Below are positions 33,304 to 45,309 of a DNA stretch of 64,000 nt, piece by piece. Origin of the DNA: Hofstenia miamia. Lineage: Eukaryota; Xenacoelomorpha; Acoela. Both the position numbers and the translations under genes were made by a program. The stretch spans positions 388,111-452,110 of the forward strand of contig SCFE01000119.1 in NCBI GenBank assembly GCA_004352715.1, given 5' to 3'. Position 1 is the first letter of the stretch. The number at the start of each line of letters is the position of its first letter. The notes beneath the pieces were generated by a model. That model was not told the origin of the DNA and searched no databases. It saw only the letters and a program-made list of their open reading frames with translations.

Positions 33304-36300
33304 ATGTATAGCAAGATAACAAGCCTAGAAGATTTAGATGTGTATCAAAGTCAGTCTCAGACGTCCCGCAGCCGTTCAGGTATTGATCATGATGCTAGGC
33401 ATGACTTGTATCTTCTTCAATTGGAAGAACGAAATAAGTCAATTAAAAAACTTAAACAGAAAACATCTCACCAAGAAGAAATTGAATTAAAAGAGAAAGG
33501 ATTTTCGCTTTATCTCAACGGTGCTAATGCAGAAAGAAACATTTCCACAACCAAGATACGACCTCGTTCTGGCAATAAAGTTCCAACTAAATCAAAATCA
33601 AAAGAATCCAGCTTAAAGACTCCACGAAAAACATGGGGTCAATGTTCTTTTGAAATACAAACTGCTCGTTCTGGTAAATTTTTGTGCTCCGTTAATGATG
33701 CTCATACAGATTATTCACATGATTTTGAAGATTCTTCAAGTGATGAAAGTTCAGGTGAATTAGTAATGAGTGTTTCGGATTTAAATGTGTTGCGTTCAAG
33801 TTTGCAGGATGCCTCTTTACTTAAGACAAATAATGAATGTGAAATCCCAGAGAGCATTGAAGAGTGTGAAAGTGAAGAAAATTCGGAGGATGCTGAAACA
33901 GAGGAGTTGGTTTTATCGCAGCATGACACTGTTGTTTTCAAATTCAACACGCATGATGATAAAAAAGATCGAAACCTTTCTGCGAAAAAACGTTTCCATT
34001 CAGTGAAAGACTGCGAAGTTGTTGCATCGGATGTTAAAAATGAAGATACCAGTGCTTTTCCCACACTCTTAAACAGGATATTGCAATTAGATGAGAAAAA
34101 TCGGAAAAAATTACTCTCTGTTTTAAATAGTATTAGTCTTTCTTCTAATGATTATGAAAGGGATAATTTTTTTGAGGGCGGCAATATTAATGATAGGGCA
34201 AAGTCTGGCGTAGTTAATGTTCATGATACTCAGAAGACAATTTCACTTAAGGAGTGCTGTGAGATTAGTTTTTTATCGAATTGGGGACATCCTTCGCTTA
34301 TTGGGCTTACGGAAATAGAGTTTCTTAATGAGGCAAAAGATTGCATTCCTATAGAGAATGTTGTCATATGTTTAAATGGTGCACCAAGGAATGATTTGAA
34401 AATTTTGTTTAATGGGAAAGCTAAAACAACTAAAGATGCAAATATGTGGAAACATGTTTTTAGACCAAACGATTCTTTAACTATAAAATTACATTTCGTA
34501 AATGATTATGCTACTTTTCATTATATTAAAATCTGGAATTATAACAAGTCCCTTAGTGACCTTTGTATTGGAGTGAAACGTATGAAAATATCTATTAACG
34601 ATTTTGTGTGGGATGGGATTGTTGAGAAAGGATGCGGTAATAACATATTTGATTATTCTACATTAATTTCCATTAAAGATTTATGTATTATTGAGCCTAC
34701 AGAGAAAAAATTGGAGCTTGATAATGAAAGGCTATGTAAAACCCAAGAGATTTTGGAAACTTATTCTATTGAAAAGGACACGAGCTGTGCAAATGACACT
34801 GATACTTTAAGCTATAATAAATTGTTATTTGATTCGTATAATCAGAAAGATCCTGTTAATGTTAAAACTTGCTTCATTCCTGCATTTTCAAAGGAAGAAA
34901 AATCATCATGTAATGTTAGTGTACCAAACATATCGACTATACATTTCGATACAAATAATATTAATTGTAAGAATTCCCATTCTTCAAGCACTAGTTCATT
35001 GAGGGAGAGTTCTGTAAACTCATCAAGAGAATCGCCTAGGTCTTCTCCTAGGAAATCAAAAAATCCTGTTATTGCCGCTCGTTTTGCAAAAGAAGTTCCT
35101 CCAAAGACTTCTTCTGAATTTAATAAAATAAGCTTTACTTCAACAAAACCTAATGCTGCAAATAGTTCTTATACACTAGCTAAGCCTATTATGTCAAACC
35201 TACCAGATGCTGGTGATAATTTAGTGACAGAAAGGAGTATTAGTTCGAGACATAAAACTGAAAAAGGCTTTCAAGAAGTGTTGTCAGAAATTACTGATGA
35301 AAGTACTAAGAGTACTCTTGCAAGTTGCAATTTACCTGGTGAAACTGAACATTATATAAATTCAACAAATGAAAGGCGTTCACGTCGAAAAGATTTTAAA
35401 CTGAAAAATTCTCCTATTTTTGATTCCCTAGATGTAGACACTAATCAGGAAACTCATAAGTCCAAACCGGAATCTATCAATGACACAAAACAACAAAATT
35501 GGATAAATGACATTTTAAATGAAGATTTAATGTCATCTATTAATATATTTGAGAAAACTCATGAAGGTCAATTGAGTCATAAACCAAATCCGATTGAAAA
35601 CAAATGCAGTAATGAAAATAGTTTTTCAAAACCGTCTCATATATCTTTAGAACAGTACGGAACAATGCTTGAAAATTTTATTGTTCCATCTTTACCCAGT
35701 GGTTCAAAGCTCATTATTGAAGTATTAACAACTTGGGGTGATAAATTTTATGTTGGTTTGAATGGAATAGAAATTTTCAATTCCAAGGGGTATCCTGTCG
35801 AAATTACAAGTATTTCAGCGTTTCCATCAGATATTAACGTTTTGCCTGAGTATAGCAAGGATCCAAGAGTTATAGCAAATCTTATTGATGGCATTAATAA
35901 CACACGAGACGATCGTCATATGTGGCTAACGCCGTTCACTGGGGGATGCTTGCATCAAATAACCGTTGATTTTAAACAAATTGAAGAAATTGCAATGTTG
36001 AGAATCTGGAATTATAATAAATCAAGAGTACATTCTTGTCGTGGTGTCAAAGATATTGTAGTTACATTGGATGATAAGGTTATATTCGTTGGCGAAATTT
36101 TGCGTGCAGGTACACTTTCTGAAAATGGTATTGAGGAAGAAGTATTTGCAGAAACTATCTTGTATACCATTAATGAACAAATTCTAGAAGTAATTTCTCA
36201 GCATGATGAACTGTTTTTAAGTAATTGTAACTTTTCTTCTGATGATGAAGCTGATGAAAAAACTGAGAGGCCCAAAACGACGGAGAATGTTGGTTCTCGT

Positions 36301-37982
36301 CCCCTTACTCGTTTAGATGACCTTGGCATTCTTCAAAAAAAATCTTCACGTTGTTACACTGCTACTACAATCAAACTTCAAATCATTTCAACCTGGGGTG
36401 ACGTATATTATGTTGGATTAACAGGTTTGCAAATAATATTGTTCTACAAACATTTTTTTATTGATTACAATACATGCGAATTATGATTTTATGGTATTAT
36501 TTAGCCTAGTTTAAGATATTTAGAAAATCTGTTTATGAGGATTTTTTGCTTAAGTATTTTAAATTAAAATTTGGCAATATTAGTTAAAACAAATTTAGGA
36601 CTCCAATTACTAGATTCTAATCAAGAGCCTATACAATTACTGCCCCACATGTTAACAGCGCAACCACGTGATATCACATGTTTGTCTGAATGTCAAGATG
36701 ATCCACGTGTACTTACGAATTTATTGAACGACAATAATGTCACTTCAGTTGATAAATTTATGTGGTTGGCTCCTTATGATGTCGATGACGATCATTGGAT
36801 AAAAATCACACTTGATCACCCTCAGTCTATTTCTGGGTTGAGGGTTTGGAATTACAATAAATCATGGGATGATTCTCATCGCGGAATTAGGTTGCTTCGC
36901 ATATTTGTTGATGACAATCTTATTCAACCATCAGAAGGATTTACTATAAGGAAAGCACCTGGTAATTGCTACTTCGATTTTAGGTGGGTATCTTTCCCTC
37001 GCTAATATAATACTTATTTTATTTTAGTCAAGACATTCTTTTTGAAGAACAATTTAAACAATATATTTCTCTACAAAATTGGCATCAGCTTCATTCATTG
37101 AATAGTGAAAATCTTCCTTGTGGATTTGTCTTTACTTTTGTTTTTAACTCTAATCACGGCGACCACCACTACATTGGATTAAATGGCCTTGAAATTTTCG
37201 ACGACTTAGGCCGTTCAATTCCACTAAATTCTAGTCATATTGCAGCATACCCTGAATCAATCAATTGTTTACCACAGGTAACTTTTATGATGCTTGAATT
37301 TGAAGAGAATATTTGTTTTTTTCATTTTTTTGTTCTATGTAGTAGAAAATTCAATGATTTTAATTCTTAGTAATTAGGTTGATGGAGACCTTCGTACTCC
37401 AGACAAATTAGTTGACGGTGTCAATACATCAAACGATGGACGACATTCGTGGTTAACTCCATTCACTTCAAATAATCGTGTGTATATAGTGTTTGACTAT
37501 CCAGTAGCTGTATCAATGTTACGAATTTGGAATTATTCAAAAACTCCTACCAGAGGTGTAAAGGATTTCATGCTTATGGTAGATGATTTATCCGTATATC
37601 AATCATCTCTTCCCATTTGTGTCACTTCAAGACCAGGAATTATTCCTGGGCTACAGGTATTTTAACTTTCTCTATACATATTTGCTGATGCTAATGTGTA
37701 TAGTAATTTAGAATTATTCTGTATAAATTATATCAAGTTTAAATTTGTAGTCTCTTCAACCGTCTCCAAAATCCGTGGCAGCACCACAATGNNNNNNNNN
37801 NNNTTCCTGGGCTACAGGTATTTTAACTTTCTCTATACATATTTGCTGATGCTAATGCGTATAGTAATTTAGGATTATTCTGTATAAATTATATTAAGTA
37901 GTCTCTTCAACCGTCTCCAAAATCCGTGGCAGCACCACAATGTGTGTATTTTGTTTTTAGATGTTTGATTGTACCTCTGTAA
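33304..37982 (+). CDS. KATNIP: katanin-interacting protein (KIAA0556 family), five exons
   Basis: Large protein that binds microtubules and katanin and acts at the ciliary base; human KATNIP mutations cause a Joubert-type ciliopathy. Exons 33304-36424, 36599-36983, 37028-37277, 37378-37656 and 37902-37982 join in phase to about 1371 aa (human about 1600). N-terminus: a charged helix (38-62) and EKGFSLYLNGAN (about 64-75). Then an acidic Ser-rich region and a basic Ser-rich patch (559-586). Four related modules (DUF4457-like) each have a 'WGD..Y.GL.G.EI' start and a 'WNYNKS' block: about 320-437 (degenerate start, NWGH), 804-935 (TTWGDKFYVGLNGIEIF), 1024-1145 (STWGDVYYVGLTGLQ) and 1201-1330 (NHGDHHYIGLNGLEIF). 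Intron 2 is 44 bases. The last exon appears twice around a 12-N gap (37751-37791 truncated; 37902 onward complete). The C-terminus after residue 1345 is therefore less certain, and further exons could exist. ATG is 5 bases after a good splice acceptor. Confidence 0.92.
37643..37942 (+). repeat. duplicated KATNIP exon 4/5 boundary across a 12-N gap (assembly overlap)
   Basis: 37643-37791 and 37804-37942 are near-identical, with a few substitutions and an indel of about 10 bases just before the exon 5 acceptor. Best read as two alleles or contig ends placed in series. Confidence 0.85.
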
Positions 37983-40320
37983 CAATTTCGAATCCGGGTT
38001 ATTGATTCGACTGTTGAACGTATCATTTTTCAGTTTTTCACTTGGTTCTGCCATTTTTTATTCAATTATTTCGTTTTCCTGGAGGTATGTACATCATGAT
38101 ATGTCACTCTGGATGCTAATATTTAAAATATGACGGAGGTGATAAAGGGGAGGGTGTCTAAAATGAAATTTGTCATGACTTAATTATTGAATGCTCCGCC
38201 ATTAAAAAATGCTGTCATTGAATGAGCAGGTGGTTTTTTAAATCTCCGCTTATAATGCTTAAAATAGGATTTCTAATGTTTAGGTTGATCAGAGTTGTCG
38301 ACATTCTACTATTTTGTTTTCACAAAATAATGAACAACTACTTTTGCAAGAAAAGCATCATCTTATACACGCAAGAGAGGACAGTTATCAAAATGCAACA
38401 GTTTCGGAAGATTTCTTACAATTGCCATGCCATACCACCGATTTAAACGTCCAAAACCGACCCAAAACGTGTGTTCTCAAAAACTAATTTTTTTTAAAAG
38501 AAAATTGACTTAAAATCATAAAAGCGTCTTAATTCCTATGCGCTGCGCAGTACTATAAATTTTGAATTCTTATGTAGTGTAAATATTCGTGTAAATTGTA
38601 AATTTATGTGCAGTACTTTTTATATTTGTTACTTTTGTAGATAGTAATCATTTGTAAATAGCCTTTGTGAAATGTTCACACATTTTCTGCAGTTTCAAAT
38701 CTTTGTATTAGTTTTTAAATGATGTAACATTGAGCTCGTTAATTTTAGTTTTTAATTTATTTAAAAGCCAAATAACGTTTCTTTGGAAATATTTAGTCAA
38801 AGTATTATATAATGATCCTCTTTATATTTTATATTGATCCTCTTAAATTGTAATCTTGTATTACTACGTACATTTTAGAGATAGCTAACCCTCAAATGGC
38901 CAAATTCTTCTAGCACAAATCACATTTGAAAAATTATAAAACAATTCAATTATTTAATGAGTATTGCCTGAAAATGATAAAAACATTAAAAATAGATTAC
39001 AGAATGTCACACACAAAAAATAAAAAATTTTATGTAACAGTTATTGCGAATAACTCCTAAAAACTTTTGAACGCTATTCACAAACTGGTAGACAAGATAA
39101 TGTAAATATATAGTTAAACCTGGCAACCCAAGGTTGAAAAATAGGCAATTTACAAAGCATATAAAATAGAAGTGAATGGTAGTTACTCTTTGTAATAGAT
39201 GTCAAGCGTATATTTGATATGGACAGGAGTGAGCATATTTGTGAAACATGAGGTGAGGTATCGAGGGTTTATGCATCTTGACATAGGATACTGCGCTTTT
39301 TATGTAATGAATGCAATTTCACCATTAAGGAAATCATTACCAAGTTACCCATTGCGCGAATTCGGAAATAATTCCTTTTAGGGTTTAATTTACTAAAATG
39401 TGCATACAAAATTGCCCTAACAAGAATAAGCATATGCCACTAAATTCACTAGTAAACTACTATTAAATATCACCATTACATGTTTACAAATCTATTAATG
39501 TGTAAGCTTATGAAATATAATACAGTAATAGACCCTAATGAAAACTAAATATAGTCGTTGGCTAGCACATTAAAAAAGATAGTTTAACCCCTGCTTTACT
39601 ATACATGTATTTCTTTTATCAATCCGATTGCTGAATCGGGTCACTTTTTACTTGAGAAAATAACCTTTTCTTGAGCTTTTATCAATACATTTTACTACTC
39701 TTAGATAATGTAAAGTAATATTTTATGAAAAGATTAATTTGCATGCATTTTTGGGCGAAACTATTATTTCAATTTTGCTCATACATGTGTATACAGTATT
39801 TAGAATTGCTTTTCATTTATGAATATCTTTAGACATGAATTGTGTGGATGACACTTATTTATTCATATTTTGAGGCAAAAAGTTTCATTGGAAATCAGCA
39901 AAAACAATACATCACAAAATGGGCACCTCAGGCAAAGCATAAGGATTTGTCACACTGCTTAAATGTTATTTCGCTTGGCAATTGAGACCACTTGAAGCAT
40001 CTACCTTGCATTGACAGGCCCGTGGCTTGCACTTAAGGTTTAGGGGGGCCATGCAAAGTTCAATAAATTAATCATAGTTTTACTCATATGAAATAGTTTC
40101 ACCCTTTTTCATTGAATGTTTAAATAAAATGGCATTAGTATTTTATATATTTCAACTAAAATTTATTCCTTAATAAGAACATGCAAAATATATTTCGACT
40201 TACAAAGTCATCGTCAGTTTTACAAATTATTCCCTCTAGATTTTACAATAATAATTAAAATTTCTTAAATTTTAAAAAGTGGCATATTTAATTTATAAAT
40301 ATAGTCTTCTTTTGTGTTTA
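37983..40320. other. KATNIP 3' flank and intergenic DNA, no gene recognised
   Basis: AT-rich, with only short unassignable frames (38222-38446, 39199-39381). A GC-richer patch at 40005-40060 (GGTTTAGGGGGGCC) resembles the G-rich end of MITEs but has no partner. Confidence 0.5.
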
Positions 40321-40322
40321 AA

Positions 40323-40814
40323 TTATGGTTGCAATAATTTTTTAAGAATACTCTCAATAATCTTTAAATTACTTGATCTTGACGTCTGATGTAATATTTT
40401 TGTTTCAAAATTTAGTCCGCATTTATTTAGATGATTAGATATATTAGAACTAGTCTCATGGTCTTTAATTCTTCTTGATAGTTGCCTACTAGAAAAACCA
40501 ATATAATCTTCACCACAGGTGCATTTGATTTGATAAATTATATTTGATTTATTGGTTTCTTCAGTTGTAGATTTTAATTGAAATTTTGTTCTTAGCTTAT
40601 GATTGCTATATATAAATCTAACATTTTCTTTAATTATTGATATTTTTTTGAGTTCTTTGATCATGTTTTCGGTATGAAGTCCTCTATATTCGATCTTAAA
40701 ACAATGTTCATAATTAGTTTGATTGTTTTTTGATCTTTTGTTTTTAATTAAAATGTCTTCTAATGATTTCTTAATATGTCGATCTATGAAATTATTTGAC
40801 GTATAAATTACAAA
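40323..40814 (-). pseudogene. Penelope-like element 3' part with GIY-YIG endonuclease
   Basis: Open on the minus strand for about 160 codons without an obvious start. It ends with a GIY-YIG nuclease domain: NIIYQIKCTCGEDYIGFSSR followed by QLSRRIKDHE and HLNKCGLNFETKIL. In Penelope-like retroelements this domain follows the reverse transcriptase and nicks target DNA. The typical IYxIxC...CxxxYIG spacing and the catalytic Arg are visible. The upstream part (FIDRHIKKSLEDILIKNKRS) is the linker after the reverse transcriptase. The preceding region lies on the opposite strand (40823-40957), so the copy is internally inverted. Confidence 0.75.
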
Positions 40815-40822
40815 ATATCATT

Positions 40823-40957
40823 AATTAAAGGTTGTACTCATCGAATATTTGACAATTGCAGCACATATAGAACAATTAACCAAGAAATAGGAAAACTTAA
40901 GATCGAATTAAAGAAGAATGAATATCCTGTCAACTGCTTCTTGATGAGCTCCTTGAG
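40823..40957 (+). pseudogene. Penelope-like reverse transcriptase C-terminal fragment
   Basis: Encodes LIKGCTHRIFDNCSTYRTIN followed by QEIGKLKIELKKNEYPVNCF, the '(L)I.RA..IC......EI..LK..L..N.YP' block at the end of Penelope-type reverse transcriptases. It abuts the oppositely oriented GIY-YIG part with almost no spacer. Confidence 0.6.
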
Positions 40958-40991
40958 GAAATCATTGTATTAATAAATATTCTATTTTCAG

Positions 40992-41175
40992 TGAAGAACA
41001 GGACCTTATTATATATTCCTGGTTATTTTACCTTCAAAGAACATCTCTTAGATGATATATTTTATGGAAACAAAATTCCTTCACTTTATACAGAAGTTTC
41101 ACATGATATGTTGAAGATACCAAGTCGTTCATTTTTGCTCAACTATCGTAACAGTCAGTTTGATATTTTTCTAAG
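40992..41175 (+). other. orphan exon-like open frame
   Basis: An open frame of about 61 codons lies between ATTTTCAG (acceptor-like, ending 40991) and CTAAG|GTAATT (donor-like). The product contains LYIPGYFTFKEHLLDDIFYG and PSLYTEVSHDMLKIPSR, more complex than the surrounding chance frames. I do not recognise the family and find no neighbouring exon. Confidence 0.3.
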
Positions 41176-41179
41176 GTAA

Positions 41180-41600
41180 TTGAAGAAATTTATAGTATTC
41201 ATCTCTTTAAATTTTCTTCGCATAAATGCGTTGTAAAGAGATTTTGTAATGCGTTTTTACAAGATTAATAACCACCATTTCAAATTCCTTGAAGTCCGAT
41301 TACTGCGCTTCAACTCGTAAGACAAGAAAGCCTACAAACAACTAATTTGCATAATTATTACATTTTGTATTTTGAGAATTGTATATTCTTAATTTTGAAT
41401 CAGTTAATTTAACTGAATATCGCTTGTGTATATGTCATAATTCATAACTTTACATCAAAATCTATCAACTATCTTTTAACAAAATATTTATATTACAAAG
41501 ATCGCATAAATTTAGTTTATGTCAATGTATAAGATCAGCCCACACATTTTGTTCACACTCGTTGTTCTGACTTCCTGTCCTCGTAATTTAGCATGTCCTT
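41180..41600. other. no feature recognised
   Basis: AT-rich sequence without repeats or motifs. Confidence 0.5.
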
Positions 41601-41826
41601 GATATATATATATATATATATATATAGTGTTTTCCAAAAACCAAGATTCCAAAAATATAAAAGCAAGTTTCCACAAAATTCCAAACATATAAACAAGATT
41701 CCAAAGATGTAAAGCAAGATTCCAAAAATATAAAAGCAAGTTTCCACGAATATAAAACAAAATTCCAAACATATAAGCAAGATTTCAAAGGTGTAAAGCA
41801 AAATCCTAAAAATATAAAATATATTT
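41600..41826. repeat. (TA)n plus minisatellite
   Basis: A TA run at 41600-41626 is followed by about 2.3 units of a 75-85 base tandem repeat (41641-41826). It is built from shorter pieces like ATTCCAAAAATATAAAAGCA and TTCCAAACATATAAACAAG. The minus-strand open frames here arise from the repeat and are not genes. Confidence 0.8.
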
Positions 41827-43244
41827 TTAAAAGCACCCAACAAAAATTTAATGATTCACAATTTTGTTGATAAACGCCAACAAAGGATCATAATATCCAG
41901 AAAAACCTCATCATCTTGCAACTGTTACAGTGTGAAATAGAAATGACGCCATTTGTGCACGAGAACCCTACTCCACCTTGTGGTAAAAATGGATTAGTTG
42001 ATGTGCATTTGCATTACATGTATATGTGGATTAAACCTTTTTGAAGGAAAAAAGTGGTGTTTTGTATTAATATAGTGAATATCAATATTTTTCATTACAT
42101 CTTGAATGTTAACGCGTTATTTTTTAAATAATGCCCTCATTTTTTAGCTGGATATTGGCAAATTTTTTTTAGTATTTTAAGAAAATTATTTTTGAAATCT
42201 TGCTTTATATTGGAATCTTGTTTTATAATTTTTATAAATATATTTAAATAAAAAAAATAATTAAAAAATATGTAAATATGCCAATTACTTAAAGTGAACT
42301 ATTTTTAGATATACTGACTCCATGGATGTAGTTGATTGGATATGTCCAATAGTGATTGCTTTTTCCATATTAAGTAAATCTTATTTTTTTTCTGAAAATG
42401 CTTATAATTTTGTTCGATTTTTATTGTAACATTCAGATTATTCCATAATGCGCAAGAATTTAATGTAAAAGAGTGCTGGCGTTAAATTTTACTGCAAATT
42501 TTATTTGTTCTTTGATTGAATATAATACAATGTAGTAGAAAATTTCGAGAATTACATCAATTTATAAATTTATGAGCTAAACAAAAGTGGAGATAAAATA
42601 TTGTAAGATGATTGGATTTATTGATTGACTGATGCTTATCAATAAAATTTAGCGATCTTGATCCCCGACTGTAGATTTTTTCTAAGAATGACCTATTGCG
42701 AGAGTTGATTGTTTGAAAAACAAAAGAAGAATAATTACATTGACTTAAAACAAATTAGTGAATTCTGTATGAAATGATTTCCCTATATGCCTATTTCTAT
42801 GAAAATATTAACTTAGGTATTCAATGTCTTCAGTTCAAAGAGGGAAGTCGGGCAGATTTTTATGAACTGACCTGCCTCGTCCCATAGACTTTGTGCTCTG
42901 TCCTATTTCCACAGGTTAACATCTGCCCATTATTGCCCTTAGCTTTATGTTCTACCGGCCCAAATTGCCCCACTAAAATATTTCTTCTCCGAAAACTACT
43001 TGCGATATCGTATTGCCCCATATTTATTCTATGACCATTTTCATACTAGAGGTGGACGCTGCAGACCTGATAAGGTCGGCGTCGGTGCAGCCGATTGAAC
43101 GACATCTGTGGAACTGGATTAGACTGCATAACATTCCATATATAAACCCCATAAGGCCTATAGCCCTGTAAAACACTATTTGAAGCTAGCAGTATTGTGA
43201 ACTATCATCTGTATAAAGGTTCATCATGCGCTTACAAACAATGT
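41827..43244. other. no gene recognised; GC-richer patch at 42840-43150
   Basis: Mostly AT-rich. The 42840-43150 patch is visibly less AT-rich (TGCCC/GCCCC words) but has no open frame or motif I can name. Confidence 0.4.
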
Positions 43245-44575
43245 GATTACCCTAGTAACACGAACTTGTCTTTTGGAAGTCCTTAAGTCAACATTTATAG
43301 CCGTCCAAAAGACGTCAATATCTGTCCTCATAATGGACTCAAAAACGACATGATTTGCGAATTAATTAAGGATTAATTATGGTTTTCCAAAACCCTTTCA
43401 AAAGAAGTTAGGTAACTTAATCTGATAACGTTTACAAACTATGTTTGTTATTACTGAACTTCTTAATATTTAAACACAATTGAACAACCAATTAACACAC
43501 TAACAAATTATGCCACTAATATTATTTATAAAGAAGAATTTAATAGCTTTACTTTTGACACATCTAATTTCACTCTTGGAAACTTAACAAAGTTTAATCA
43601 TTTTTTTATAATTTCACATAATATTGAATAGAAAATTTATGATTGAATGAATTATTCCATTTTTATGATAAACATGCATTAATTTTAAACATAAATATTT
43701 TACACAGGTTGGAATGATTTATGCAAATATATATGTTGACTTCAACAATACCTTAAAATTTAAATATTAATAAAAATTGAATAGAAGCATACTAGTGAAA
43801 TTAATGAAAAAGCAAATATATAAAAAATTTTGCACCTTTAAAAAAATGATATTTAAGTGTCAAAATTTCTATTATAAAAGACTTTTTTATAAATTATTAT
43901 TATGATTGTGTTTGTGGGGAAAATGAGTTGGAAGGGTGATTGTGAGTAAATTTTAAAAGCATGGTTAAAAAAATCACATGTTGTGAAAGATATTACAATT
44001 AAATAAATTCATAAAAAAAGTTTGTGGTAAATCATGAATAACATTTTATTTATTTTNTCACATAATATTGAATAGAAAATTTATGATTGAATGAATTATT
44101 CCATTTTTATGATAAACATGCATTAATTTTAAACATAAATATTTTACACAGGTTGGAATGATTTATGCAAATATATATGTTGACTTCAACAATACCTTAA
44201 AATGTAAATATTAATAAAAATTGAATAGACGCATACTAGTGAAATTAATGAAAAAGCAAATATATAAAAAATTTTGCCCCTTTACAAAAGTGATATTTAA
44301 GTGTCAAAATTTCTATTATAAAAGACTTCTTTATAAATGATAATAATGATGGTGTTTGTGAGCAAAATGAGTAGGAAGCATTATTGTGAATAAATTTTAA
44401 AAGCATGGTTACAAAAATCACATACAAAACGTTTGTGGCTAATCATGAATAACATTTTAATTATTAGCAAATCACGTCGTTTTTGTGTCCAGTATGAGGA
44501 CAGATATTGACGTCTTTTGGACAGCTATAAATGTTAACATAAGGATACAACTTCGTGTTACTAGGATAATAATAA
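43245..44575. mobile_element. non-autonomous DNA transposon with terminal inverted repeats of about 105 bases
   Basis: CCTAGTAACACGAACTTGTC and following sequence (43250-43355) is repeated inverted at about 44463-44568, including GTCCAAAAGACGTCAATATC on both arms. The interior has no coding sequence. It contains an N (44057) flanked by a duplicated segment of about 400 bases (43616-44030 and 44058-44460) that is probably an unmerged overlap, so the real element may be about 0.9 kb. Exact ends and target duplication are not clear. Confidence 0.65.
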
Positions 44576-45300
44576 CCTAAACTAAAACTTAATAAAAATA
44601 AAAAAACTAAAACTCATTTAACGTAATAAAAAACATAATAAAGCGTAATAAAAGGGGTTAACGTTTTGGAGAATAACTAATCAATGTTAAGCGACACTAC
44701 CAAATCAAAGACATTAAATCCGTTCCTTTTTATGACACACTTCGTTCTTCTTGATATAGTTTTTGTTATCAAACGGCCTAGCCGGATGGTACCCAGCTCT
44801 ATTTCATACAATGTAGCACTACACCACACAACCACTGTCAAATATTTTGAATCCTTTCTGTCTAGAAAATGTAGAATCATTTTTTTCAAGTTCAATCTTT
44901 ACTATTTTTACCAATAAAATTCTAATAAAAATACGTATTAAAGGCATTATTAATATCAAAATTAAATTTAATTTTAACTATAAAGCTTTTTAAAAGCTAA
45001 TATTTTATGCAGTGTAATTGCAAAGACTTTTGACGACAAATAAGATCAAAAAGACCGTGTTGGTATGATTGAATAGAATCAAATCAAAGAGACAGTTTTT
45101 TTCAAAATGCGACTAAATTTTCGAGTAAATCAAAATTTTATCAAACAACGAACTTGAATATCAGAAAATTATTTTTATAATCTTCAAAACTAGCAATTTT
45201 TGGATAAGTTTTCCTCAACACAAAAGTGTATTTGCCCAACTTTTGCCTCATAGGTACCCACTTTAGAAATATCTTGCCCCATATCAAGTTCAACCTATAG
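44576..45300. other. no gene recognised
   Basis: Overlapping opposite-strand frames at 44677-44917 have no motif. The sequence grades into LINE at about 45300. Confidence 0.4.
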
Positions 45301-45309
45301 CCCCGCCCT

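Noticed and set aside
31784-33304. ECHS1-KATNIP as an operon
   Set aside because: The 1.5 kb spacing is much longer than typical trans-spliced operon gaps and there is no functional link; only the acceptor observation is kept.
33711-34064. 117-codon minus-strand frame
   Set aside because: It is the antisense shadow of the Ser/Asp-rich part of KATNIP exon 1.
41512-41843. Three overlapping minus-strand hydrophobic frames
   Set aside because: They come from a tandem repeat; the apparent membrane segments are periodic copies of the same unit.
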